Source: Desulfobulbaceae bacterium
GTDB lineage: Bacteria; Desulfobacterota; Desulfobulbia; Desulfobulbales; Desulfocapsaceae
Length of the DNA: 64,000 nt
Reading direction: 5' to 3'
Assembly (NCBI GenBank): GCA_024636345.1
Contig: JAGXHG010000023.1
Location: 39,771-103,770, forward strand
Shown: positions 54,261-63,867 of the stretch, piece after piece
Position numbering within the stretch: position 1 is the stretch's first letter
How the letters are laid out: every line of letters begins with the position of its first letter
Position numbers and translations under genes: made by a program
The notes under the pieces: generated by a model
What the model saw: the letters and a program-made list of their open reading frames with translations, nothing else
Databases searched by the model: none
Told to the model about the DNA's origin: nothing

Positions 54261-55371
54261 TCATTTTTCCCACAGTAAGTAGGCCTTGATAAAGGGCTCC
54301 AGGTTGCCATCAAGCACTGCATCCACATTGCCGACCTCAACATCTGTACGGTGATCCTTGATCAGACGATAGGGCTGAAGGACATAAGATCGAATCTGAC
54401 TGCCCCACGATATCCCTTTTTTATCTCCATGCAGATCCTCCTTGGCCTCGTCCTGTTTTTCCTTCCCCAGCTCATAAAGACGGGAAGTCAGCATCTTCAT
54501 GGCCGTATCCTTGTTCCGGTGTTGGGAGCGCTCATTCTGGCACTGCACCACAATGCCGGTGGGCAGATGGGTAAGCCGAATGGCCGAATCCGTTTTATTG
54601 ACATGCTGCCCCCCGGAACCGCTGGCTCGATAGGTGTCAATACGCAGATCTTTATCCAGGATGTCCACCTCAATGGTATCATCCAGTTCAGGCATGACCA
54701 TGACCGAAGAGAAGGAGGTGTGACGCCGACCACTGGCATCAAAGGGCGAGATCCGCACCAGACGATGGATTCCCACCTCTGAGCGCAGATAGCCATAAGC
54801 ATTATGTCCCGTGACCATTATGGTCACACTCTTAACCCCGGCCTCATCACCGGCCAGGTAATCGAGAATATCCGTCTTGAAGCCTTTCAGCTCGGCCCAG
54901 CGCAGATACATGCGCATAAGAATACTCACCCAATCCTGGGCCTCGGTGCCACCAGCGCCGGCATGGATATCCATGATCGCGTTATTGGCATCATGCTCTC
55001 CGCTGAGCATACATTCCACCTCAGCGAGGGCAATACGTTCCTGCAAGGGATCAATAGCGGCAGCCACTTCGTTCTCTATATCGGAGTCATTCTCCTCCAT
55101 GGCCAGATCCAGAAGCATCTCCATCTCTTCCAGCTCTTCCCACTTACCTTCCCAGCCCTTGATGATATCCTGGAGCTGTCCATGCTCTTTTTGCACCTTC
55201 TTGGCCCTGTCGGCATCGTTCCAGAAATTAGGGGCCAGGGTCTGCTGTTCAAGCCGTTCCAGGTCGTCTTTTTTGTGATCTAAGTCAAAGATGCTCCTTC
55301 AAGGCCAGTAATCGTCCTTTCAGCTCCTGAAGCCTTTGTCTGGATACTGCAGCACCTGTTTCTGTTGACAT
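54261..55371 (-). CDS. prfB: Peptide chain release factor 2 with programmed +1 frameshift
   Basis: RF2, which recognises UAA and UGA. Translation starts at ATG 55371 (MSTETGAAVS), runs 28 codons to CTT-TGA-C (55290-55284) and must shift +1 to continue through DLDHKKDDLERLEQQ and the main frame, ending at 54261; total 369 residues, close to the usual 365. The class I release factor GGQ is at 253-255 in SGSGGQHVNKT. Reading from a later Met (55196) alone would cut away the N-terminal domain. Its last bases abut a dispersed repeat. Strength of identity is high. Confidence 0.95.
55284..55299 (-). promoter_or_regulatory. RF2 autoregulatory frameshift site
   Basis: On the minus strand the site reads AAG-GAG-CAT-CTT-TGA-C. 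AAGGAG is an internal Shine-Dalgarno, CTT is the slippery codon (shift to TTT-type pairing) and TGA followed by C is a weak stop read by RF2 itself. Low RF2 favours the +1 shift and RF2 synthesis. The layout is that of the classical bacterial prfB site. Confidence 0.94.
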
Positions 55372-55404
55372 GATAACTCCCTACAAAAAATATAATATGA
55401 CTGA

Positions 55405-57015
55405 CTACGAAAGATTTCTCACTCGAGGATTACGAAGAAAAATCCAGACCATGAGAAGAACCGTTAATCCCAGACAAAAAGATGAAAAAAGATAGCCCCA
55501 ACGTACAAACCAGGTCACTTCCTCCATGAGAACGACCTCGGCACTCTCAGCCCAGGGTTCAAACAACGGCGAGACAACCTGCACCCGGCCCAAAGGGTCA
55601 ATAAATCCTGAGAAGCCGGTATTTGCCGCCCGCACCAGACTGCGTCTGGTCTCCACCGAACGCAACACGGTCATGGCCAGACTGTGATGCGGGGCACTGG
55701 ATCTGCCATACCAGGCATCATTGGTCAGATTCACCAGGACATTAGCCTTAGCTCCCACCCATTTTCTGGCAATATCCGGAAAGATGGATTCGAAGCAGAT
55801 TAATACCCCAATCCTGGCATTATCACAAGCAAGAGCCTGCTCAATCGTACCGGGACTGAAGTCTCCCACTGCCTCTACCAGCGGGGCCAGAAATGGCAGC
55901 ATTTTTTTCAGAGGCACATATTCACCAAAGGGCACCAGATGGCTCTTGGAATACCTGCTCGTGATCTGGCCATCAGTATCAAAGAGGAGAGCGCTGTTAT
56001 AATAGCGCGTCACCCCTTGTTCACCACTATCACTCTCTTTAAACTGTTCAACCCAGGGTGCCCCTGTGAGCAGAGAGGCATGGCCGGAGACTGCGAGATC
56101 ACGTACCATTGGCAGTAACGGATGAGCCGCAACAGGATAAAACGGCAGGGCTGTTTCAGGCCATACCAAAAGCAAAGGGTGGTTGCGATCAATAAGCCCC
56201 CAGCTCTGGTCTCTATAATTCGTCAGGGTTTCCTCCTGCAATCCAGGAGACCATTTCAGATCTTGCGCTATATTCCCCTGAACCACGCCAATACGCATGG
56301 TTTCACTAACCGTCATCTGTCGTTCAACCTGCTGCCAGCGCAGGAATGAATACACAGCGACAGAGCCGCAAACCAAGACAACAGGCACGATCAAGGAAAA
56401 CTGCCCTCTTTTTTGAGTACCCAATATCAACAACATGGCCGCCAGGGTATTGATCAAAACCAGCAAATAGGTCAGACCGTAATGACCCCACAGGTCTGCC
56501 GTCTGAATCATCCACGGCACATGAGCCAGCGCATACCCTGGATCCATCCAGGGAAAACCGGTAAACAGGAAAGAGCGGGACCAATCGAGCGCGACCCATG
56601 CCGCAGGAATACCCCACAGAACAAGCGGCAAAGGTAGTCTGACCACAAAGAGGCGGGCGGCCATCGCAAAAATCCCCATATACACACTCATATAGAGGGC
56701 AAGAAGCACAAGGGCAGGAACGGACAGATATGGCGGAAGGCCACCGTAGCGGCCCAAAACCGTGGGAATCCAATAAAGCAGTACAAGAAAATGCAACAGC
56801 CCCGTCAACAGCCCGCAGGCACCGGCCTGACGTACCGTTCCAGCACCCAGAACAGCCAATAAAAACGGAATCAGAACAACAAAGAGCAGAGGCCAGAATT
56901 CGCCACCACCAGGAAAGGCAAGCCAGAGAAGGCCTGCTGTCATAAATGGCACCAGCATCCTCATCCAAAAAGCAATGCCAGCATCTATCAGCGCATTGGA
57001 ATCATGCCTCATCAT
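55405..57015 (-). CDS. lnt: Apolipoprotein N-acyltransferase
   Basis: 536-residue inner-membrane enzyme that adds the third acyl chain to lipoproteins. About six N-terminal membrane helices precede a nitrilase-like periplasmic domain with the catalytic Glu in VWPETALPFYP, Lys in SKSHLVPFGEYVP and Cys in VLICFESIFPD. A last membrane helix lies near residues 510-530. The start at MMRHDSN overlaps the corC-like gene by 14 bases; the pair is the common corC-lnt arrangement. It would mature the two small lipoproteins at 1618 and 2236, among others. Confidence 0.95.
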   Translation of the reverse strand: MMRHDSNALIDAGIAFWMRMLVPFMTAGLLWLAFPGGGEFWPLLFVVLIPFLLAVLGAGTVRQAGACGLLTGLLHFLVLLYWIPTVLGRYGGLPPYLSVPALVLLALYMSVYMGIFAMAARLFVVRLPLPLVLWGIPAAWVALDWSRSFLFTGFPWMDPGYALAHVPWMIQTADLWGHYGLTYLLVLINTLAAMLLILGTQKRGQFSLIVPVVLVCGSVAVYSFLRWQQVERQMTVSETMRIGVVQGNIAQDLKWSPGLQEETLTNYRDQSWGLIDRNHPLLLVWPETALPFYPVAAHPLLPMVRDLAVSGHASLLTGAPWVEQFKESDSGEQGVTRYYNSALLFDTDGQITSRYSKSHLVPFGEYVPLKKMLPFLAPLVEAVGDFSPGTIEQALACDNARIGVLICFESIFPDIARKWVGAKANVLVNLTNDAWYGRSSAPHHSLAMTVLRSVETRRSLVRAANTGFSGFIDPLGRVQVVSPLFEPWAESAEVVLMEEVTWFVRWGYLFSSFCLGLTVLLMVWIFLRNPRVRNLS

Positions 57016-57877
57016 TGGTCAGCCGAGTAATACGTACCACCTTGATGTGCCGTTTGCTCGCCGTCTGCACCAGAAAACGCAGTCCCCCGACATCCACCTG
57101 ATCTCCGGGCACAGCCAACCTGCCCAAGAGATGGACCACCAGTCCTCCCACTGATTCATATGGGCCCTCCGGCATTTCCATACCAAAACGCTCCTCGACC
57201 TCTTCTATGTCCACCCTGGCCTGAACCAGGATGGCTTCCTGACCAAGCTCCTGAATTTCATCGTGATCATCGACATCATGTTCATCATCAATCTCGCCGA
57301 CGATTTCCTCGAGGACATCTTCAAGGGTAACAAGACCGCGAATAGATCCAAATTCATCGGTCACCAGGGCCATATGAATCTTCCGTTTTTGGAATTCCAC
57401 CAGCAGGTCAACAATCAATTTTTTTTCATCAATAAAATAAGACGGATTCAAAAGTTCTGAAAGCGGGACATCTTTTGAAGCCGGTGAAAAAATCTTTAAC
57501 AAATTCTTGACATGGAGGATGCCAACTATGTGGTCTAAAGTATCCCTGTACACCGGAACCCGCGTAAATCCCTTCTCGATAAAAAGTTCCACCAGTTCGG
57601 CCAGAGAAGTGGATTCGTCCGCCGCCTCAATCTCTACTGCCGGGGTCATGATCTCACCGACTCTGGTGTCTCGAAAATCAAAGATCGAATTGATCATTCT
57701 CTCTTCCAGGCTGGTAATCAGCCCCTGTTCCTCTCCTTCTTCAAGCAGCTCCTGAATTTCATGCTCCAGGGACTCAGTGGTGTCAGGGGTTCGTCCAGGC
57801 AACAAGGCAGCCAGCCTTTTAAAGACACCTTTATATTCTACTGTCTCAGACTGCTCAGATATTTTTTCCTTATTCAT
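57002..57877 (-). CDS. corC: CorC-like CBS-domain protein
   Basis: 291-residue cytoplasmic protein of the HlyC/CorC family. It starts with a conserved region EERMINSIFDFRDTRVGEIMTPAVEIEAAD, has a CBS pair (about residues 75-195, e.g. GFTRVPVYRDTLDHIVGILHVKNLL and IHMALVTDEFGSIRGLVTLEDVLEEIVGEI), and a C-terminal CorC_HlyC domain with YESVGGLVVHLLGRL. Associated with Mg/Co efflux and, by context with lnt, lipid/lipoprotein handling. No membrane helix. Followed by lnt with a 14-base overlap. Confidence 0.92.
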   Translation of the reverse strand: MNKEKISEQSETVEYKGVFKRLAALLPGRTPDTTESLEHEIQELLEEGEEQGLITSLEERMINSIFDFRDTRVGEIMTPAVEIEAADESTSLAELVELFIEKGFTRVPVYRDTLDHIVGILHVKNLLKIFSPASKDVPLSELLNPSYFIDEKKLIVDLLVEFQKRKIHMALVTDEFGSIRGLVTLEDVLEEIVGEIDDEHDVDDHDEIQELGQEAILVQARVDIEEVEERFGMEMPEGPYESVGGLVVHLLGRLAVPGDQVDVGGLRFLVQTASKRHIKVVRITRLTNDEA

Positions 57878-58197
57878 TCTTTTCTATCATCTTTCTATTA
57901 ATATTACTTTCCCGCCCAATGCATCTTAAAGATTTCAATGAAAGATCAAAGAGAAAGGATCCTCTCATCAACTGTATTTATTACCATAACCTGCCATAAC
58001 AACAAAAGGTAAAAAAAGAAAATACATTTTTTCTTTTCTAATTGCTATGATATGACTATAGTAAAACCTGTTTATTCTTTCACAAAAATAAAAAAATAAT
58101 AGTATCTGGATAGTTGGCATCATTTCTCCTGACTCAAACCTGCGTCCATCATCTTTTCTCATGGACGTTAATTTAGACATTATAATACGAAGATAAT
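57878..58197 (+). other. AT-rich spacer between divergent genes
   Basis: 320 bases separating corC (minus) and the biotin carboxylase gene (plus). Very AT-rich with A/T runs at 58010-58110, so promoters for both directions are likely here, but no clear -35/-10 pair could be chosen by eye. No frame or RNA gene is supported. Confidence 0.5.
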
Positions 58198-59613
58198 ATG
58201 GCTAACAGTTTGCAAGGAAAGGTTCTCATAGCCAACCGGGGTGAGATCGCAATCCGCATCATGAATGCGTGCACGGATCTGGGCCTGGAATATACGGTGG
58301 TCTATACCGAAGCCGACAAGGACTCCGAGCACGTCCGTCGCAACAGGACCAGCGGTGCCGATCAAAACGCATGGCGAATTACCAGCTACACCGAACCCAA
58401 TGATATTTTTGCGGTTGCCGACCACACCCAGTGCACGGCCATCCACCCTGGATATGGTTTTTTCTCTGAAGACTACCGTTTTGCCAGACGGGCAACTCTC
58501 CGCGACCGTCCTCTCACCTTTATCGGTCCAAACTGGGAGGTCATCAAAAGTCTTGGCGATAAAATCAACACCAAACGGGTCGCCAACCAGCTGAAGATTC
58601 CCACCATTCCAGGCACCGATAGCCCAATCTACAACGAGATGGAGGCGGAAGAGATCGCCCAGAGACTCATGGATGATCAACTGGCCCAAGATATTAAAGC
58701 CCCTTCCATCCTGGTCAAGGCAGCGGCAGGCGGCGGCGGCATGGGCATTGAAGAGGTTACGGAAATCGAGCAGTTCCGGCGCATCTACCGTCAGGTTCAG
58801 AGTTATGCCAAGCGCCAGTTCGGAGACGGCGGCGTCCTTATCGAACAATGCCTGCGCGACTATAACCATCTTGAGGTGCAGCTGGTCTGCTCCCGTCATG
58901 GCGAGCGAATCCACTTCGGCTCCAGAAACTGTACTATCCAGTCAACCGGTCGGCAGAAACGGGTTGAGGCAGCGCCCGGCTTCCATAGCTCCTGCTTCAC
59001 CTATGATTTCGACGAGCAGAAGGTCTTGGAGCAGATCGTTGACTATTCGCTGAAGCTGGCAGCCCATGTCCGCTATGACAACGTCGGCACCTGGGAATGG
59101 ATTGTCAGCAGATCCGGACGCCCCTATCTGCTTGAGGTCAACACTAGAATTCAGGTGGAAAATGACGTCTCCGCCCGCATCAGTTATCATAACAATCAGC
59201 ACCCCAATCTGATCCGCGAACAAATCAGACTGGGCCTGGGTGAAAAGATTGGTTACAAGCAGAAAGCCATAGAATTTAAAGGGGCATCCATTGAACTGCG
59301 CATTGTGGCCGAAGATACCCGCCGCGGCTTTGCACCCTGGATCGGTACCATCACCGACTTCCATTTTCCCCAGCACGACTGGTCAACCGTCTACTCCCAT
59401 GTCCCTTCTGACCGGGAATATCAGATTCCCAGCGATTTTGATCCTAATCTGGCCTTGGCTCTGGTGTGGGGAGAGTCTATGGATGAAACCAAAAAAAAGG
59501 CGCGACAGTTTCTGGACGAAACTGTCATTCGTGGCAAAGACTCAAAGGGCAACCCGATTATCACCAACTTGGAATACCTGAAAGACAACCTGGATCGCCT
59601 GCTGACCTTCTAA
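58198..59613 (+). CDS. Biotin carboxylase (acetyl-CoA carboxylase-type)
   Basis: 471-residue ATP-grasp biotin carboxylase. Opening VLIANRGEIAIRIMNAC, HPGYGFFSEDYRFAR, the glycine-rich VKAAAGGGGMGIEEV, RDYNHLEVQLV, RNCTIQSTGRQKRVEAAPGFH, EVNTRIQVENDVSA and the C-terminal RIVAEDTRRGFAPWIGTI. The Arg-Glu pair and Lys for ATP are there. It carboxylates biotin on BCCP; no BCCP or biotinyl Lys motif (AMKM) is in the window. Paired with the carboxyltransferase gene 195 bases downstream. Which acyl-CoA is used is not certain, so accC is not given as a symbol. Confidence 0.9.
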   Translation: MANSLQGKVLIANRGEIAIRIMNACTDLGLEYTVVYTEADKDSEHVRRNRTSGADQNAWRITSYTEPNDIFAVADHTQCTAIHPGYGFFSEDYRFARRATLRDRPLTFIGPNWEVIKSLGDKINTKRVANQLKIPTIPGTDSPIYNEMEAEEIAQRLMDDQLAQDIKAPSILVKAAAGGGGMGIEEVTEIEQFRRIYRQVQSYAKRQFGDGGVLIEQCLRDYNHLEVQLVCSRHGERIHFGSRNCTIQSTGRQKRVEAAPGFHSSCFTYDFDEQKVLEQIVDYSLKLAAHVRYDNVGTWEWIVSRSGRPYLLEVNTRIQVENDVSARISYHNNQHPNLIREQIRLGLGEKIGYKQKAIEFKGASIELRIVAEDTRRGFAPWIGTITDFHFPQHDWSTVYSHVPSDREYQIPSDFDPNLALALVWGESMDETKKKARQFLDETVIRGKDSKGNPIITNLEYLKDNLDRLLTF

Positions 59614-59808
59614 TATATTAAAACAAAACAATATATCTGAAAGCATAAACGACATAAGAAGCCATAACGAAATGGCCACGAACAGAATAGTTTTTCCGAG
59701 CGGCTCCTGAAGAACTGAAACCGTTTCCTCCTGAAAAGGGGGAAAACATCTCTGGTGTCCTGCACCTCTGAACACATCAATCACCTGCAACCTGTAACAG
59801 CACTCTCT

Positions 59809-62079
59809 ATGAACGCATTACTCAAGCAGCTCCATAAAATCGAAGAACGCATCAATTATCTGACTCAGCTCAAGGACTACTCTAACTGGGGGAACCTGGA
59901 CGGATTCAAAGAGACTTGCGACAAGCTGAAACAAACGGTTTACGATCATAGCGAAGAACAATTTTCCGGCGAGATCAATAAACTGCACGAAGCCATCTGC
60001 TTTCTCGAAGAGCGGGCAGAGGAGCAGCTTACGCCCATGGAACGGGTACGGATCGTCCGCAGCATCCAGCGTTTCAGCCTCAAAGACATTCTGGAAAACG
60101 TCTATGAAGATTATACTGAACTTGGCGGTGAAGGAGATGCCAATATCGATCCTGCCATGGTCTGCGCCAAGGCTACTATCGTCAGACGTATCAAAAATAA
60201 GCCCTACACCGCCTCGGTTATGGTCATCGGCCAGGAGACGGGGCATGGTGAAGAATTTCGTAATGGTGGATCCTGCAAACCCGAGGGCAACGAAAAGGCC
60301 CTGCGCTATATGAAGGTTGCGGAGACCGAAGGCATCCCCATCCACTTCTACGTCTTCACCCCTGGTTCCTTTCCAGTGGAAGAATATCCCGGTGCCGCCC
60401 AGCAGATCGCCCGGAACATTTACGCCATGACCAAACTTCGGGTTCCCATGGTGTCAATGATTTCCGAGGGTGGTTCAGGTGGAGCCGAGGCCATCGGACT
60501 TTCCGACTTTCGGATGATGTGCTCCCACGGTTACTATTCAGTCATTTCTCCGGAAGGGGCAGCCGCCATTGAAGGGAAAGTGAAAGAGGGCAGCAAGGTC
60601 CCTAAAGAACTCATTGAAGTCTGCGCCGAACGGCTCAAATTAACGGCAACAGACAATCTGGCTCTCGGTACCATCGATCATATTATCCAGGAACCGCCCC
60701 TTGGCGCAAGACGAGATGACTTTGCCTTTTTTGCCCAGCTTCGCGCCGAAGTCATGCGGGCCACTGACAAAGTGGTCTTGAGTACCAAAAGTTTCAGGGC
60801 CTTCCGTTCCTATGAAATCAAACGTAAAAAGGCAGAAACAGAGGCCCAGGAACTTCAGGTTGACGTTTCCTGGGATCTCAACCAGGATGAAATCAAACGT
60901 CTCCTTGCTGGGCGATCAAAAAAGTATCGAAAAATGGCCGTCCAAGGTTTCAGTGGACTGCCCACCCCCGCAGCAAAATTCCTCCAGCAGCTTCAGGAGA
61001 ATACCGAAAAAATATATTATACCGTTCGTTATGATATCTTAAAGAATCACCAGAAACAGGTCCAAAAAGTCTTCAAAGATGTCTCCGGTGAAGGAACGGT
61101 CATCCTCAAACGGGTGACATCACCGATTACCACTGCCATTGATTTTTTCTCCCAGCACAATGATAAAAAAACAATTCGCCCCCTGCTCAGTTCCTCAGAC
61201 GGGACTCCTGCACCAGGAAATATTCCCGATCCACTGGAGCTGACTGACACCTATACCAGTCCACTGGCCAATGTCGATCGCACCATCACCTGTCCCAACA
61301 GTGAGAAATACGGTTGCAAAGATCTTTGGGTGCCGGACCTGTTCGGTGAATTTGCAGGAGTCTGCGAGACCTGCGGCCACCACTTCCCCCTGGAGTACAA
61401 GTGGTATCTGAAAAACATCTTTGATCCCGACTCAATCCGGATCTTCAATACCGATTTTACGGCTGGAAATCCTCTTGGATACACAGGGTATGACGAGCGG
61501 TTACAACTATCAAAAAAGAAGACAGGACGGAATGCCGGCAATATGACCTTTCATGCCCGGGTCATGGATATTCAGGTTGTAGTCAGTATGCTCTACTCCG
61601 ATTTCAGAAATGGCACAGTAGGTTCCGCAGAAGGAGAAAAGTTCGTCCAGGCCTGCGCCATCGCCAAACGCAAGAAACGCCCCCTGATCTCCTATGTCCA
61701 CACCACAGGCGGTATCCGTATTCAGGAAGGAACTCTGGGAGTCACCCAGATGCCCAAATGCACCATGGCTGTCCGTGAATATATTGATGCCGGCGGACTC
61801 TACATTGTTATTTATGACAACAATTCCTACGCAGGTCCTGTTGCCAGTTTCTTGGGATGCTCACCTTATCAATTTGCCGTCCGCTCAAGCCGTATTGGCT
61901 TTGCCGGTCACCGGGTCATTCGCGAGACGACAGGAATTGACATTGCGCCTGATTATCATTCAGCCAGAAATGCCCTCAAACGCGGGCACATTCAGGGAAT
62001 ATGGGATCGTCGGGAATTCAGACGCAATCTGTACAAATCCCTTATGACCATGGGCAGCCCTCACCTTTATTACCGATAA
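59809..62079 (+). CDS. Fused AccA-AccD-type carboxyltransferase
   Basis: 756-residue carboxyltransferase. Residues ~1-430 are AccA-like (YEDYTELGGEGDANID, SMISEGGSGGAEAIGLSDFRMM, YYSVISPEGAAAIEGK); residues ~470-756 are AccD-like, with a zinc-ribbon region (CPNSEKYGCKDL ... CETCGHHFP), KKTGRNAGNMTF and RKKRPLISYVHTTGGIRIQEG. The order alpha then beta is a fusion of two genes that are separate in Escherichia coli. With the biotin carboxylase upstream it makes malonyl-CoA or another carboxylated acyl-CoA. ATG 59809 has no ribosome site; a GTG at 59755, 12 bases after GGGGG, would add 18 residues. Confidence 0.9.
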   Translation: MNALLKQLHKIEERINYLTQLKDYSNWGNLDGFKETCDKLKQTVYDHSEEQFSGEINKLHEAICFLEERAEEQLTPMERVRIVRSIQRFSLKDILENVYEDYTELGGEGDANIDPAMVCAKATIVRRIKNKPYTASVMVIGQETGHGEEFRNGGSCKPEGNEKALRYMKVAETEGIPIHFYVFTPGSFPVEEYPGAAQQIARNIYAMTKLRVPMVSMISEGGSGGAEAIGLSDFRMMCSHGYYSVISPEGAAAIEGKVKEGSKVPKELIEVCAERLKLTATDNLALGTIDHIIQEPPLGARRDDFAFFAQLRAEVMRATDKVVLSTKSFRAFRSYEIKRKKAETEAQELQVDVSWDLNQDEIKRLLAGRSKKYRKMAVQGFSGLPTPAAKFLQQLQENTEKIYYTVRYDILKNHQKQVQKVFKDVSGEGTVILKRVTSPITTAIDFFSQHNDKKTIRPLLSSSDGTPAPGNIPDPLELTDTYTSPLANVDRTITCPNSEKYGCKDLWVPDLFGEFAGVCETCGHHFPLEYKWYLKNIFDPDSIRIFNTDFTAGNPLGYTGYDERLQLSKKKTGRNAGNMTFHARVMDIQVVVSMLYSDFRNGTVGSAEGEKFVQACAIAKRKKRPLISYVHTTGGIRIQEGTLGVTQMPKCTMAVREYIDAGGLYIVIYDNNSYAGPVASFLGCSPYQFAVRSSRIGFAGHRVIRETTGIDIAPDYHSARNALKRGHIQGIWDRREFRRNLYKSLMTMGSPHLYYR

Positions 62080-62176
62080 AAAAATTCAAGTTTTTTGCCG
62101 ATTGTGCCGATCTGTTATTAAACGACATAGAAAAGGTACAGCGTACATGATTCTCAATGGACTGAGGAGGTGCGTC

Positions 62177-62392
62177 ATGGCAATCTGGAAATTTACGGTA
62201 AACGACAAGGACGTCACTTACGGCACTCACAATCGCAGGCTTTTAACTCCCAGAGGCTGCAACGAACCTTTCAAAGACAGATACTGGTGTCCTAAAAAGA
62301 AATGGTTTGTCACGGATATCTGTCCTTTTATCAACAGAAGGGAATGTGAAAACTTCGCCCAGATGAGTGGTGAAAAGTTTGCCAGTCTCTAA
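62177..62392 (+). CDS. Small cysteine-containing protein, unknown
   Basis: 71-residue soluble protein starting MAIWKFTVNDKDVTYG. Four Cys lie in RGCNEPF, YWCPKKKW, DICPFI and RRECENF (residues ~29, 38, 49 and 56), enough for one metal site. GAGGAGG ends eight bases before ATG 62177, a strong ribosome site, so it is likely real. It follows the carboxyltransferase gene by 97 bases and could be cotranscribed. Longer in-frame starts upstream lack support. No family recognised. Confidence 0.7.
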   Translation: MAIWKFTVNDKDVTYGTHNRRLLTPRGCNEPFKDRYWCPKKKWFVTDICPFINRRECENFAQMSGEKFASL

Positions 62393-62498
62393 CAGAGCCG
62401 CAAGACTCGAGATAAACAGATATTCTTGCATTATACTCCCCCTGAGCCTTGACGGAAGCACTCCCTTATGCTAGATAGTCTTTACTTTGTTGCAATAT

Positions 62499-62574
62499 GG
62501 GCCGTTAGCTCAATTGGTAGAGCAACTGACTCTTAATCAGTAGGTCCCCGGTTCGATCCCGGGACGGCCCACCA
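62499..62574 (+). tRNA. tRNA-Lys (anticodon CTT)
   Basis: 76-base tRNA with encoded CCA: acceptor GGGCCGT/ACGGCCC, D-arm TAGCTCAATTGGTAGAGC, anticodon arm ACTGA-CTCTTAA-TCAGT with anticodon CTT (Lys AAG codons), T-arm with GGTTCGATCCC. A terminator follows 12 bases after the CCA end. Confidence 0.97.
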
Positions 62575-62585
62575 GTATAAAAATC

Positions 62586-62620
62586 AAGCACTTATCGAGC
62601 TTCTCGGTAAGTGCTTTTTT
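62586..62620 (+). terminator. Rho-independent terminator of tRNA-Lys
   Basis: AAGCACTTATCGAG (62586-62599) pairs with CTCGGTAAGTGCTT (62603-62616) over 14 bp with one G-T, a three-base loop and a run of T (62615-62620, continuing after a G). It lies on the same strand as the tRNA. Confidence 0.9.
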
Positions 62621-62745
62621 GTTTTTGGTCGTATTTAAATATGAATCCACCCTTTTACCATCAAATAGTAGACAGACTCTCTTCTCGAAAAGATACGTTA
62701 TCAGGTCATATATCCCTAACCAAGTAGCCGGCTAACACGGCCAGC

Positions 62746-63186
62746 ATGCCAATCAGAGTTACAGCCCTAGCCATGGCAGAGGGAAAACAGATTCCCAGTT
62801 ATACTCTGGGACCGGATTTTACCATCCAACAGCTTCTCAATACCATTGAAGACAGCCTCAAGGGTTCCTCTGACCCCAACGCCTTCATCTACCTGACCAA
62901 GACCATGAAGGACTACTTTAACTTGGAACGTGACTACGGAAGCCTTGCAAGTGCCTTCTCACAGGTCAAAGGAAAGACCCTGCTCGTCAGTTTCGATTCT
63001 GATTGGCGTTATCCCCGAGAGGAAATTGACAAGATCCGCCTCACCCTTGAAGCAATCAGGCCCCGGTGGAACAATCATTGTCTCCACTCCGCTTTCGGCC
63101 ACGGTGCATTTCTTTATGATTTCCATAATGGTCTGGAAAGGCTGATCAAGGAGTTCCTACAACCGACATCAGTCACCACCCCATAA
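62746..63186 (+). pseudogene. C-terminal relic of homoserine O-acetyltransferase (metX)
   Basis: A 146-codon frame matches the last third of MetX: AFIYLTKTMKDYFNLERDYGSLASAF corresponds to the usual YLTRAMDYFDLA-DYGSL, and LLVSFDSDWRYPREE holds the catalytic Asp region. The usual GHDAFL near the end is GHGAFL here, so the Asp next to the catalytic His is changed. The first ~220 residues with the nucleophile elbow GGSMGG are missing. It is read as a truncated copy; no ribosome site precedes the ATG. It overlaps the end of the opposite-strand gene by 14 bases. Confidence 0.78.
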
Positions 63187-63631
63187 TTACGGCCACATAG
63201 AGTCCGATCAATACAAATGGTAACAAAATATCGAAATATAAAACAGGACCGGCATTCAAGCTATTGTTGTTTTTTCGACTCCTTATCTCTTGAACATGGA
63301 CATAGCCAGCCCACCAGACAAAAATTGAAGATGAAAGAATCGTCCCCAACCAAAAATCGCCCTGAAACCATAGAGAGAGGATACCAAGAAATCCACGGCT
63401 TAAATTAGTGAAAGCAATTTCTTTCTGAAATGGATTTCCTGTAGGCCAGCCGATCCACTCTGCAACCTCATCTGAATTAAAAAAATGGCCGAAAAATCCA
63501 AAAAGACCCTGGAGGCCCACATTGATGACAATAAATGCCAAGAGAAATGCAGAAAGAGGGGGCGTTTTCAAGAAAAAAATCTGACCTAAACCAAAAACAA
63601 TCGCAAGAGCTGCAAAGTATATTGGAAACAT
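63173..63631 (-). CDS. DUF6790-like integral membrane protein
   Basis: 152-residue protein with four hydrophobic helices (about residues 1-18, 25-45, 78-105, 130-150) and a conserved-looking loop FFGHFFNSDEVAEWIGWPTGNPFQKEIAFTNLSRGFLGI (read as two parts: GFFGHFFNSDEVAEWIGWP and TGNPFQKEIAFTNLSRGFLG). This loop is what I recall of the DUF6790 family; function unknown. GAGAGGA lies 9 bases before ATG 63631; a start at 63661 adds ten residues without ribosome site. Confidence 0.75.
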   Translation of the reverse strand: MFPIYFAALAIVFGLGQIFFLKTPPLSAFLLAFIVINVGLQGLFGFFGHFFNSDEVAEWIGWPTGNPFQKEIAFTNLSRGFLGILSLWFQGDFWLGTILSSSIFVWWAGYVHVQEIRSRKNNNSLNAGPVLYFDILLPFVLIGLYVAVIMGW

Positions 63632-63867
63632 TTTAAATGTCCTCTCAGTTTTGATTTTCAAGAAAAGCTCTGGTATATTTGGTCGTCCCCGACAGACAAA
63701 TCACATTTTGTAATAGATTCACATGATCCTCTCAATCTTACAGGCTGTAAAAAATGTAAGTCAAACAGGAGGTTCAAGAAGCATCTCTAGCCATAGGTGA
63801 ACTTCCCCGAGTACTGCCAAGGAGTATATCTTTTATGACTGACGCCCGATCATATGGATTGGCGGAT

